From Talinum fruticosum (Eukaryota > Streptophyta > Magnoliopsida > Caryophyllales > Talinaceae), in NCBI GenBank assembly GCA_021018815.1, contig JAITYX010000066.1, forward strand, positions 3,384,001 to 3,448,000: a stretch of 64,000 nucleotides of DNA, given 5' to 3'. The notes under the pieces are model-generated. The model worked only from the letters and a program-made list of their open reading frames with translations, did not search any database and was not told where the DNA came from. Below, piece by piece: positions 12,464 through 23,159 of this stretch; the first letter of the stretch is position 1; every line of letters begins with the position of its first letter. The translations under genes and the position numbers were made by a program.

Positions 12464-12476
12464 ATCTCCCCTTTTT
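12464..12476 (-). other. Polypurine tract of copia A
   Basis: Plus strand ATCTCCCCTTTTT, i.e. AAAAAGGGGAGAT directly before the 3' LTR start TGAAGACTCGG on the element's strand. The same arrangement is at 47091 in copia C. Confidence 0.8.
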
Positions 12477-12869
12477 GATGAAAGGCATATCATTCTTAAG
12501 ATAGAAACTTGTTAGTACAAAATATAAGTTTTGAGTGCCAATGATATGTGTTTTCTTATGTATTAGAGCATGTAGAATATAAAGTAAAAAAATTCCAGAT
12601 CAAAGCATGACTTAAAGGTAAATAGCAGATATCGGAACCAATGCAGATTTTTGAGTAGAGAAGATAAGCGTTAAAAATAACTCGAAACGATAAGAATATC
12701 AGAACTTAAAAAGATAGAAATAACATTCATTCATATATATAAAAATATATACAACAAAAAGGAGGAACTCCCCCGAACACAACATCAAGGTTTCTATATT
12801 TTCTCCCCTAGAATTTCATCAAAAAGGAGGGAAGAAAATTTGGGAGCAAGTACACATAATGTTCGACAA
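12477..12869 (-). other. Untranslated stretch between ORF3 and PPT of copia A
   Basis: AT-rich. It contains GAGGAACTCCCCCGAACA and AAAAAGGAGGGAAG, with counterparts in copia C around 47395-47470, so it is a conserved 3' untranslated segment of the family. I see no gene here. Confidence 0.5.
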
Positions 12870-14457
12870 AAAAATGTAAAATAAGAAAAGAAATAGATTA
12901 GAAGGGTGGAGTTGGTTGGCTGGAAGAGGACGAACGAGCGATGCGCTTGCACCGATATGTTTGGGAGGAAGTGGTAGATCATGGCGGCGACAACACGGGG
13001 ATGTTGAGAAGTGGCTCGGACACGGGTGGCTAAGTCAAGATAATATCATCCTCGACTTATCCTTCGAAAGACAATAGGTCCTTATGCTTCAGGTCAACTG
13101 GTTTAGACTATCCAATGTCCCCGACCTCTTCTAACCCACTCGGATCAAGATCTGCGGAGATAAGTTCAGGTTTGGGTTCCATAGCACCCTGGTCTTTTGT
13201 TGGAGCGGCCTCGTCTTTTCTCCTTCTTCTTCCTCATTCTTCTCTTCAGCTGAGCTTTGCCCGCCTCGACTGCGGCCTCGGCTTCTTCTTCTTCTACCTT
13301 ATCGGAAATAGACTTGGCCAAGCTGGAGGACTCTTTAGATGTGTCGGAGGATTCCGAGTCCTGGGCGGCTTTTGTCCTTCGCTCTCAAAGGAGTTGAAGT
13401 TGTTCACGCTGCTTGCTGAGAATGCCCTTGAACTCAAGCATAAGAGATTGGCACTTCGAGTCCGAGATTGGCCGATCTTTTGGGTAATGACCATGCCACG
13501 ATAGATGGGCTTGAGAGAGCAAACAACCGACCGAAGTTGCTCAGCAGCAAAGAGGAAGTTGAGGAGGTTGAGAAGTAGAGGGACCAGCAGAGGTAGATGG
13601 ATGTGCTTGGTTGAATATGAGTCCGGGTGGGAGGAGGAGAAGTAGGTTCCAACTCGGAAGAGTGAACCCGGACATCGATTTTTACCTCTCGATATCCATA
13701 ACCTAGAAGTTCTTTTACGCCAAGAACTATGGCGGACTCGAAACGACAGTGGGATTTGAGGGAAGGGTGATCTTGAATTGTTTGAAAACAGAAGTCGAAG
13801 AGCTCCAAAAGGAAAAGGACCAGATTTTTGGATTGAGCGGACACTTGAGCTATTTGCTCGATGATGAATAGAAAGAGGTCTACGTCGTAGATCTCCATGA
13901 TATCAAAAGAACTTTGAGAACCCCGGAGTTTGGGTTCTCCTTACTCGAGTAGTGAGCAAAGAAAGTCCTCATCATAATATAATAGAGCAATCGACTTCGC
14001 TCTTCATCCGAGTCACGGAAAAATTCTTCCACTACTCAAGTACTTCTTTAGCGAATTTGTCGAAAAAGTCATCGAAACTTTCCGGAATGGAATATGATTG
14101 GGATTGAGAAAAATAGAGGTGACGTTGAAAAGCTTATGGAGAAGAGGGAGATTGATCCTAACGACCGTACCTTGAACTTTCGAGGTGATGACACCTCTAG
14201 AGAAAGATTTGTTGGCATAGAACCCGACAACGAGTTTTGGATATGTAAAGTCGCTGAAGCATAAGTAATTGTATACTCCAGTTTCTTGAATGTATTGGAG
14301 CCATGAGAACGATGTTGTCTTGAAGAACTTGTAATCCAATGTAAAGTGCTAGACGACAAACACTTTTGGAGGGTCAAACGTACCCTCTTGAGCAATCTTC
14401 CCGACCTTCTTGGTGGCGAGATCCCAAGAACTCGGATGTAGAACCTCTTTTATGCAT
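12870..14457 (-). pseudogene. Accessory ORF3 downstream of pol in copia A
   Basis: A third coding region in the same direction as pol. ATG near 14457 (MHKRGSTSEF...). The best-preserved block is at 14340-14010, with 'LVVGFYANKSFSRGV' and 'NLPLLHKLFNVTSIFLNPN', resembling the plant-retroelement 'putative plant transposon protein' domain (F-Y-A-N followed by an R-G-V-x-V region). A C-terminal part (13900-13430) includes a Pro-rich PPPTRTH stretch and continues to a Ser/acidic region. Copia C carries a homologue split by insertions (47500-60627). A TAG and frame changes break this copy. Function unknown. Comparison with the env-like ORFs of Sirevirus-type copia elements is by position only. Confidence 0.6.
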
Positions 14458-15009
14458 GGTGAGAAGAGAGAAATGATAAGTTACTTGGAGAAAAAGAGAG
14501 AGAGAGAGAGAGCATTGAATGCATGGAGAGAGTATGAGAGAGCGAGAATATTTCGAGCGAGAATAGTAAGGGGCAAAGTGAGGAATTAAAGGCGGAGAGA
14601 TGCTATAAATAGAGAAGACGAAAATGTCCTTCAACCTTCTTTTTACTTGACGTTCAAACGTCACTATCGAGCAGCAGACATGACATACAGCAATCTAACG
14701 GCTAGAATTCCAACGGTTTCCATCTAACGGTTTGAATTCTTCGATAGAGATACGTGTCGAGAGAAAGAAGAGAAATTTTTCAAAGAAAAAAATCTTTATG
14801 AGATCCTCCATTTATCTAGAGATGATCTCAAAAGTTTGATGTCCATTTTGCTTAAATTCTAAGTTTGACTCGATATTGTTTCGAGTGACTCGGAAAGCAA
14901 TTAACTTACACCTTAGTCACATTTTTTAGTTAAGCTGATCCATTTGTTAAAAACAAGTATAAGCCATAATCATACAAGAATAATCAAGTAAACATGTAAT
15001 CATGCATTA

Positions 15010-18000
15010 ATCATACCACGCTCATTCTTAATGAAAGAAAAGCTGATCCTCACTAAGAGGCTTAGTGAAAATATCAGCAAATTGAAGCTTAGTAGGAATA
15101 AATTCAATCATAATATCACCTTTCTCGGAATGGTCTCTCGAGAAAATGATACCTAACCTCAATATGTTTTGTCTTTGAGTGCTTGAACTGGATTCTTAGT
15201 GATACTGATTGCACTTTGATTCTCACACTTGATTGAGATAGATTTGAATGAGAGTCCAAGATCCTTCAAGTGCTACTTGATCCAAAGAATCCGAGCACGG
15301 CAAGCTCCAGCTGCAATGTACTTTTTTTTGACAAAAGAAGACGGGGCTTATATTATATAGGATTCAAGAACATTACACATATCTTTAGTGCCAAGATATG
15401 AGGGATTGACCCAGAAATTGGCATGCTCCTGATGTGCTTTTTCTATCAACTTTGTAACCAGCATAGTCGGCGTCCGAGTATCCAGTGAGGGTCGGTTACG
15501 AGTCTCTTGACAACCATAGACCAAGATTACAGTGCCCCTACAAGATATCCGAAAATCCTTTTCACCGCAGATGAGATGTGATTATTTTGGATTAGCTTGA
15601 AATCTTGCACATAGATAGAAACTAAACATAATGTCCGGCCTATTAGATGTGAGATAGAGTGCAGAGATCCAATAATACCTCTATAGAGTTTCTAATCTAC
15701 AGACTTTACCTTTTTCAGTCCGAGTCCAGTTTCATACTGCTACTCAAAGGTTTGACTTGCATGTTTTACATTTTGAAGCTTGTACTTTTCAACGAGCTCC
15801 TTGGTATACTTAGATTGATGGACATAGATTCCATCTTTGTCTTGTCTAATTTGTAGACCAAGAAAGAAATTGAGTTCTCCCATCATGCTCATTTGGAACT
15901 CCTGTCTCATCAACTCGGAAAACTCTCGACATAGAGTTTCATAAGTAGCTCCGAAAATAATATCTTCAACATAAATTTGAGCAACAAGGAAATCTTTTCC
16001 CTTGGTTTTTATGAAAATAGTTTTGTCCATCTTACCTCTTTTGAAATCATTTTCAACCAGGAAACTATGCAATCTTTCATACCAAGCTCCGGGAGCTTGT
16101 TTAAGACCATATAAAGCCTTTTGTAATTTGAAAACATAATTTGGAAATTCTGAGTTTTCAAATCCGAGGGTTACTTAACATAGACTTCCTCTTAAATGAA
16201 ACCATTCAGAAAAGCACATTTAACATCCATTTGATACAACTTAATATTCATGCTAGATGCAAATGCCAACAAGATTCCGATTGCTTCGATCCTAGCAATA
16301 GGTGCAAAGGTTTCTCAACAATTAATTCCTTCTTCTTGATTGTAAATCGACCCACAAGTCTAGCCTTATTTCTAACTACCAACCCATCCTCATCCAGTTT
16401 GTTTTTGAAAAGCCATTTGGTTCCTATGATTGGGTGGTTAGAGGGTCGTTTGGTCGGAGTTTAGACTTGGTTTCTTTCAAATTGATTGAGCTCTTTTCGC
16501 ATGGCCTCTACCCATTCAGGTTCATTTAGGGCCTCTAGGGCATTTTTGGATTCCGTTAATGATATGAATGTAGTGAATGCACACAGATTTTGCAAACCAG
16601 AATGAGTTCTTACCCCACTTGTTAATGTCGGATAGAATGTTCTCGAGTGGGTGGCTAGATGCATATTTGAATGCTTTACTTGTCCTCCGGTTTACCAAAT
16701 TTGTTGGTTGAAGCTGGCTGATCTTCGATTATTTGAGCTTGCTAAGTCTCCACATTTGCTTGTCCTTCAGACATTATGAGCTGGCTCTTGAGCTTGTTCG
16801 GTATAGGTCACAATGTTACTGTGTTGCCTCATTACGAGTTGCTTCGGTTCATTTATTTTGACTCCTTCAAAGCTCGGCTTCAACAAGGTCACCTTCGTCT
16901 CGACCGAGTTTCATATTTGAGAAGGTTGACTCACTTGTTCTTCCATGATCTATCTCATCAAACACAATGTGGATACTTTCTTCCACTTTGTTAGTTCTTT
17001 TGTTAAAAACACGATAAGCTTTCTTTGTGAGATGAGTAACCTAGAAATATACCTTCATCGACCTAGCATCAAACTTGGTCAGGTGATCCTTACCATTATT
17101 GTGAACAAAGCACTTACATCCAAATGGTTTGAAGTATGAGATGTTGGGTTTCTTTCCCTTATAAACCTCGTAGGAAGTTTTCTTCAAGATGGGTCCGATG
17201 AGGCATCCGTTGATTGTGTAATTTCTCTGTGTTGATCGCCTCAACCCAAAAATAGTAAGGTAGATAATTTTCAATCATCATTGTCCTTTCTATTTCTTTA
17301 AGAGTTCGGTTCTTTCTCTCCACTACTCTGTTTTATTGAGGAGTTACGGGTGCTTGAGAAGTTGTGATAGATACCGTTCTTGTCACGGAACTCTGCAAAT
17401 TCTAAGTAGTCGAACTCCCTTCCATGGTCGGTTTGAATTCTTCTAGTCCGAGTCCGAGACTCCATTTGAATTTTCCTGCAGAGCTTACTTGAACTCTTTA
17501 AAAGCTTCATTCTTGTTCTTAAGAAAACAAACCTAGGTAAATTGTTAGAAATCATCAACAACCACAAGTACATATGATTTACCTCTAAGGCTTTTCACAG
17601 AGATTTCACCACACAAATCCATATGAAGCAATTCAAGCACTTTGGATGTGGAAACAGTTTTGAGTGGTTTGAAGGATAATTTGACTTGTTTCCCTTTTGT
17701 GCATGCTTCATAGATTTTATCTTTCTTAAATGCACAGTTAGGTAAACCCCTAACTAAACCATGAGATGCAAGCTTTTTGATAGTGTGCATGTTAACATGA
17801 CCTAGTCTACGATGCCATATCCAAGAATCATCATTCAATGATGCTTTTAAGCAAGATAAATTCTAACTCGGATCGAAAAGAGGAATAGTGTAGGTGTTAC
17901 CCGACCTCTTACCCGAGAGCTTAGTCTCTTTAGTAGCTGCATCACAAATGTAGCGGTTGGTCCGAGTGAACTTTACCTCTTGACCTTTGTCACACAATTG

Positions 18001-18245
18001 AGAGATGATGAGAAGATTGTATTTTAATCCCTTGACAAGATAAACTAGACTAACTAGGTTGTCTCCTTCACCAATCTTGCCATTCCCAACTATCTTGCCT
18101 TTATTGTCATCTCCATATGTGACTTAGCATCCTTTCGAGATCTTCTAACTCGAAAAGAGTCTTGAATCTCCTGACATGTGGCGTGAGCATCCACTGTCTA
18201 AGTACCAATGACCTTTCATCTTTTTCGAGTTACCTGCAAGTCAGA
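15010..18245 (-). pseudogene. Copia A pol (protease, integrase, RT, RNase H)
   Basis: Order on the minus strand: aspartic protease with intact 'YLDSGCSRHMSGD' (about 18220-18160). Gag-pre-integrase 'WHRRLGHVNMHTIKKLASHG' (17838-17700), whose zinc motif reads 'YEACTKGK' with Tyr in place of the usual first Cys. Integrase core 'LLHMDLCGE', 'VVVDDF' and 'QTDHGREFDYLEF' (about 17650-17380), then a frameshift at the usual PQQNG motif. RT from 'EPEWVEAMRKELN' (about 16520) to 'VEDIIFGAT' (about 15960), where YVDD has become YVED. RNase H ends about 15300-15010. Stops and frameshifts make it inactive. RNase H carries a 60-bp insert at 15322. Confidence 0.85.
15322..15381. other. About 60-bp foreign insert in copia A RNase H
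   Basis: The two sister copies run from AATGTACTCGGC straight on (23470s and 61490s). This copy instead has TTTTTTTTGACAAAAGAAG followed by about 40 unrelated bases. Read on the minus strand it ends in poly-A, as a truncated LINE or SINE 3' tail would. No clear target duplication was found. Confidence 0.35.
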
Positions 18246-18249
18246 AACA

Positions 18250-20064
18250 AACTAACCCTTCTCACTTCCTCTAACGAACCCAGTAACTCCCTTTACTTGT
18301 GGTCCTTTTCGAGGAAGAATACTCTTCGGAACCCAAATTTGAATGACTTTGAGTTTGGTCTGATTCGAGTCTTCTTTCTAGAAAGCTGAGTCCGTGTCTC
18401 TTTCTTTTGAAAATCTTTTCTTTTGTAAATAGGAGGAGAATGTTTTTCCTATAAACTGGTTTAGGCTGAGTCCTCTTTTCATTCTTATGAATGGGACCAT
18501 CTTAGCCTTCCTGAACTTCACGAGTTTTGGAATCCTTTTTGAAAAGATTAGAGTAGGAATTAGATTCCTCTTCTTCATTAAAACCAAGTCCTTCTTTCCT
18601 GAAGGAGACACACTGAGAGCCTAAAAGCATATCAAGGTTTTTCGACCTTGAGTGAATTTCAAAACAAGCTCTTGAGACTCATTGAGCTTTCTTTTCAAAT
18701 GCTCAATTTCTTTTTTTGAGTGACTTAGACTCCCGGTCTCATTAGCTTGAGTACTGGTCTTGAGTTATTTTAGAGTTAGTCTTAGTTTTTCCAATTCATT
18801 TTTCAAACCATTGCACTCGAAGTAAGAGACTCAAGTTGTTCTTTGAATTAAGAAGAATCGGAATTGGACTTTTCTTCCAAAGTCTAAATATATCTCGGCT
18901 AAATCAGCTTTGGATAATTTGAGAAAGTACTCAATTACCTCCTGAGGACTTGTCTCCTTAGTGTCCGAGTTGTCGACTTTTGACTCAAATTCAGCTTCGA
19001 GTCTATTAGTGCCATTAGACACTTTGAGTCATCAGAATCATCTTTATCTTCCGATGAGTCATCATCGCTCTATGTTGTCATCATAGCCTTCTTCTTCTTT
19101 CTGTCCTTCTTTCACTTCGGATAGTCTTTGACTATGTGATCCTTGCTGCTACATTCAAAACAACCAGAATTCTTAGTTAAAGATAACTTTGAAGGAAAAG
19201 AATATTTACCTCTTCTGTCCTTCTTATCTTTCTTGTGGAACTCTTCCTTTGGCATCTTTTCCCACTTCTTATGCTTCATCATTCTTTTGAAGCCTCGGGC
19301 AATGAGTGTCATTAGATCCTCTTCCGAGTTTAAGGAGCTCGGACTTTCCTTTCTACTTTACGAGGCCTTCAGCGCAATGTTCTTTTTGGTGCTGACCTCG
19401 GCAACCTCTTCTTCCGAGATGAATCTCATGAGTAAGCGGCTTCCCAATAAGTTCGCCCGGTCGTAGTTGAGAGAGGTTCTGAACTTCCTCGATGGTTGTC
19501 ACCTTGGGACCCTATCTCTTCTTTGGTAGACTTCTTAGAATCTTTCGCACATTTCTTCGTGAGAGATTTTTCTACCCAAAGATTTGAGATTGTTTGTAAT
19601 CTCAATAAAACGAACATACATCTAAGTGATGTTTTCCTCATGCTCCATCTTAAACAACTCATATTTGTGAAGATATTGGCTTATCTTTGCCTGTTTCACT
19701 TGACTTGTTCCTTCGTATGTGTTAACAGAGTGTCGCACACATCTTTGGTTGTGTCACATGCTGGCACTCTGTTGTACTCTTCCGAGCTGATGGCACACAT
19801 CAGTATGTTCATTGCTTTGAAGTTCTTTCTAAACTTCTCTGTTTCTTCACTGGTGTACTCGAATTTTTCTTTAGGCATAGATCTTGTTCCTTCCATCTTC
19901 ATTGGGATGTAGTTGCCTTCTTGAATGATGTTCCGGACATCTTCATCGTTATCCAATAGAAAGCACTCCATTAGTTTCTTCTAGTGCACGAAGTTTAACC
20001 CTTTGAACTTTAGTGCTCCGGTGGATGACCTTCCTTTATCGAACTCTCCATTGTTCCGAGCCAT
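18250..20064 (-). pseudogene. Copia A gag
   Basis: Start ATG at 20064 ('MARNNGEFDKG'), about 60 bp inside the PBS. It has the copia gag (UBN2-type) fold, with 'KKLMECFLLDNDEDVRNII' and 'NNLKSLGRKISHEEM', then a zinc knuckle near 19160 and a charged linker. The Trp of the usual 'FVHWKK' is a TAG stop and there are further stops ('ENIT*MYV'). The knuckle reads CFECSSKDHIVKDY, so the last Cys of CX2CX4HX4C is Tyr. Gag packages the element RNA. This copy cannot give a full-length product. Confidence 0.8.
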
Positions 20065-20104
20065 CCGATCTTTAGACCTTTGGATTGTTAGATCCTTCTT
20101 GAAA

Positions 20105-20123
20105 GGCTAGGCTCGATACCAAT
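20105..20123 (-). other. Primer-binding site of copia A
   Basis: On the element's strand ATTGGTATCGAGCCTAGCC starts immediately after the 5' LTR. It matches the TGGTATCAGAGC form used with initiator methionine tRNA, with CGAGC for AGAGC. Confidence 0.8.
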
Positions 20124-21569
20124 TGAAGGTTTGCTCTTAGAGAGTCTAAGTCATAGGGTGATGAGAAAATTTAAAAGAACTTAGACAATTTTTGCTAAGA
20201 AAGAGATCAATAGCTAAGTCCGAGTCTAGATTAAACTCGGAAATGCAAACACTCGTAAATACGTGGAAACCCTCCTAGGGCGAGAAAACCATGGACAGTG
20301 CTAATCCAAGACTACGTCAAATCCACTATTTTGAATCCTCAAAATACAAAGGACAGACTCTACTGAATTGCTCCCTTAGACAATTTCTTACAATATTTTC
20401 CTAGACTTAGAAGTTCCCATATCTAATCTAGTACTTCCTGATTGTGGTAACCTTTACAATTAGGGAAAATTGAGCTAAGTTAACCCTTACAACTCAATCA
20501 AGGGACTTACAAAGAAAGCAAAAGAAGAATGTAAATGATTACAAAACTTTCTTTACAACTCGGAAAATAATTAAATACGGACTTGGAGTTGTAAGTAGAA
20601 GATTGAGTATGTAATGCACTAAGAGAATTAGGTAATGTATGATCAATAGATTCAGCAATCCTCAAGTCTTGTGTAGTTGCTTCTATTTGTAGATGACCAA
20701 GCGAGTAGCCGTTGAGTCCGATTTACGGATCGAAGTCTTTGCTAGCCGTTGTAAAGGCTTTTCTCGATCACTTAGAAAAGGTCTGTTGGAGTGCGAACGT
20801 TGGGCAATGGCGGTGTTCCAATCAACCGGTGTTGTCTAAAAACAAGGTGGAAACCGCCATTGAGCCTAGTGTTGAAGTTTTTTCCAGTTTTGGAAATAGA
20901 CAGCCACGACACGGTGTCCGAGTCCTATCCAAAATTGGTTAAAACTGTCCACTGGTGTTTAATGGCTAGAAGTCTGGTTGCTTTTGAGATTCAAAAGTAG
21001 ACTAGCCTTGTTTGAATAACCTACAAAAGCAAACTACATTGGTTCTCAAAGTATAAAATACTTTGGTCCAAGATTAGCACAAATAATAATTAAATTACAA
21101 CAATTAAATGCTTAATTATCTTTGGCCTAAAATAATGGAATTTTCTAAGTCTAATATTCAATATACTCAAATTCCATCCGAGTCAATCCTAAGGATGATC
21201 AAGTAAAAAGAATAGAACATCGAGTGAGTGAACTTGATCTATCAAAAATTCTCTAAAATAAACTCACTTAGAAGACTCGAATTAACGTTGTAATTCATTT
21301 TACCTTAGCAAGCACAGTCAGTGCTAAGATAAAGTGAGTTAAAAGAATTATTTGATCATGCGATGGTTCCGAGTAGATTCCGAGTAGATCGGAATACTTC
21401 AATAGACAAGATATCAAACAATATGCTATCCGAGTCGATCGAACAATGATGAAAACTTAGATAGGAGTTTCTATGTAGCTCATAATGACTTGCAATCAAA
21501 ACTTAAGAGAGATAGAAGTTCATACTTGAGTCTTTCATAAAATACATAAAGTTAAGATCCGAGTCTTTA
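20124..21569 (-). repeat. 5' LTR of copia A
   Basis: 1446 bp. Plus-strand start TGAAGGTTTGC, end GAGTCTTTA (CA to TA change at the element's first bases). A TATA-like box is expected at 20683-20692 but reads CTATTTGTAG, so the motif kept in the other LTRs (CTATAAATAG) is altered in the promoter-bearing LTR. Confidence 0.9.
20683..20692 (-). promoter_or_regulatory. Mutated TATA box of copia A 5' LTR
   Basis: Sister LTRs have CTATTTATAG here (10140, 11561, 28763) or CTATTTATAA (46233). This one has CTATTTGTAG. The conserved position within an otherwise diverged LTR suggests the core promoter. Confidence 0.45.
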
Positions 21570-21716
21570 ATCCCAAACGCACAAAAATTTTTGTTAAGCA
21601 AGAATCAAATATTTGGTAACATTCCAACTACTATTGCAAATGTTTTTAGCTAGAATGTAGTTGAAGTAGACTATAACAACTTCTCTGGCAACATTCCGGA
21701 ATCTCTAGGTGTTAGT

Positions 21717-22354
21717 CGGACACGGTATCGGATCAATCGAACGTTCGCAGTTAATTATTTTATCGGACTCATTTTCGGTATAATGGATTTGAATCTCAAG
21801 GCAAATATTCAGTAATTGAAAATAATGCTAATTAATCTCACTGATTTTATTCCCTTTGAATTATTTCTATATAATATATTATTATCATACTTTTTCCATT
21901 AATGTTCACTTATGTAATTTTTATGGACCTAAGTATATTATTTAATATAATCTATATGCACATCACTTCTTACTAAATATTGTGTGGAGATTTAAAAATA
22001 TTTTATTTATTTTATTATTAACTCACGTAATATCCTATTTGAAAAAATTCCCCGCTAAAAGCATACAGTGCTTATATTCATGGGCATATAGAACATGAAA
22101 ATTGAATAAACCTAATAGACCACGCGTGTATAAGTGAGATTACTATGCGCACTTATATACGTGGCTGAATGCTTATTTTCCACACCTATAAGCAAGGCTA
22201 GCGATTTAGTTGACGCGAATGATAAGCGTGACGAAATTTTCCCCATAGTTTCACAGCCCACAGTTGTCTAAGCATGGCGAGCAAGCACTACTACTCGACA
22301 TATGAGCGGATAAAGCCCATTTTAAGCATAGGGGAAGCAGTATTTCTTGTAGTG
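21717..22354. mobile_element. Orphan right terminus of a CACTA element
   Basis: The sequence ends GCAGTATTTCTTGTAGTG at 22354. Its reverse complement, CACTACAAGAAATACTGC, is the classic plant CACTA terminus. The preceding 300 bp has short inverted motifs (GCTTATAGGTG/CACCTATAAGC-like). No matching left end was found in the window, so the element is truncated or its other end is displaced. It abuts a copia fragment at 22355. The left limit given here is only where the LRR similarity ends. Confidence 0.55.
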
Positions 22355-23130
22355 TATATTATAATGTACGCATGCTAATATGACCTAGTCTAGGATGCAT
22401 TGTCCATGACTCATTATTAACTACAACTTTATGACATGATAAATTCTGAGTGGAATTGCTTAAAGAAATAGTATATATGTTTCCTAGCCTTAGACTGGAA
22501 AGTTTGGTTTCATTTCTTGTTGCATCCGAGATGAAATAGTTGGTATAACTCGAACCTTACCTATTGACCTTTGTTACATAGTTGAGATGTGCTTAGAAGG
22601 TTGTACTTGAGTCTTTCAACGAGGTAAACTAGATTGATCGAGTTGTCTCCATATCAAACTTTTCCAATCCTAACAATCTTACTTTGATATTATCTCCAAA
22701 AGTGACTCTATCACCATCCATCTTCTCTAACTCGGAGAAGCGTCTTGCACTCTCGGTCATGTGTCTTGAACAACAACTATCTAGGTACTAGTGGTCTTTC
22801 TTCTCTTTATGACATTTCTACAAAATAAAACACACTAACCTTTCTCAATTCCTCTAACAAACATAGTAAATATCCTTACCGAGGTTAGTTTTAGGGAAAA
22901 AGCACTCATGGCAACTCAAATTTGAATAATTTTAGGTGTTCGACCCTTCTTCCTTGAAAACTAAGTATCAGATTTGTTAAAATCTTTTCTTTTACAAGAA
23001 GTTTGGGGAGAACTTTTTTGATAAACTTTTCTCGGACTAAGTCGTTTTTCTCATTGATTATATCAAATTTTTCACATTGAAAATATGTTAAAATAAAATA
23101 AACACTAAATATGTTAAAATAAAATAAACG
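22355..23130 (-). pseudogene. Copia fragment B1 (gag-pre-integrase to gag linker)
   Basis: Homologous along its length to 25875-26620 of copia B2. It contains the degraded gag-pre-integrase region, the protease (near 22780, DSC instead of DSG) and part of the gag linker. It ends in a short tandem AAATATGTTAAAATAAAATAAAC (twice, about 23080-23128), which forms the junction with B2. No LTR is attached. Confidence 0.75.
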
Positions 23131-23159
23131 CACAATAAACCAATTAAGTAATCAATAAT

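Larger units (their letters stand above)
9405..21569 (-). mobile_element. Ty1/copia LTR retrotransposon A (minus strand), TSD ATCCC
   Basis: Full-length element of 12.2 kb including a nested solo LTR. The 5' LTR is 20124-21569 and the 3' LTR is 9405-12463 (about 1.46 kb once the insert is discounted). ATCCC flanks both ends (9400-9404 and 21570-21574). On the coding strand LTRs begin TGAAGACTCGG and end AAACCTTCA. A PBS resembling initiator-Met tRNA (TTGGTATCGAGCC) follows the 5' LTR, and a polypurine tract AAAAAGGGGAGAT precedes the 3' LTR. Order gag, protease, integrase, RT, RNase H (integrase before RT) is copia. An extra ORF lies between pol and the 3' LTR. Coding parts carry stops and frameshifts. 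Confidence 0.93.
9261..21716 (+). pseudogene. LRR receptor-like kinase gene fragment split by a copia element
   Basis: Left piece (9261-9404) reads 'DDLNFLCTLNNASDFLELDV' then 'SNNTL'. Right piece (21570-21716) has 'NQIFGNIPTTIANVF' and 'YNNFSGNIPESLG'. Leucine-rich repeats with N-x-x-x-G-x-IP are plant extracellular LRRs, and a DDLNFL-type segment before them is characteristic of the Xa21/EFR-type receptor-kinase ectodomain. If copia A (9405-21569) and one ATCCC copy are disregarded, the reading frame is continuous across the insertion point. An in-frame TAG follows 'IANVFS', and the similarity stops after 21716, so this is a gene fragment already or since decayed. No kinase domain is in the window. 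Confidence 0.7.

Noticed and set aside
14374..14664. 96-residue minus-strand frame just before ORF3
   Set aside because: It runs across a GAGAGAGAG microsatellite and shifts frame relative to the ORF3 block. Only its last part, from the ATG at 14457, coincides with the ORF3 start.
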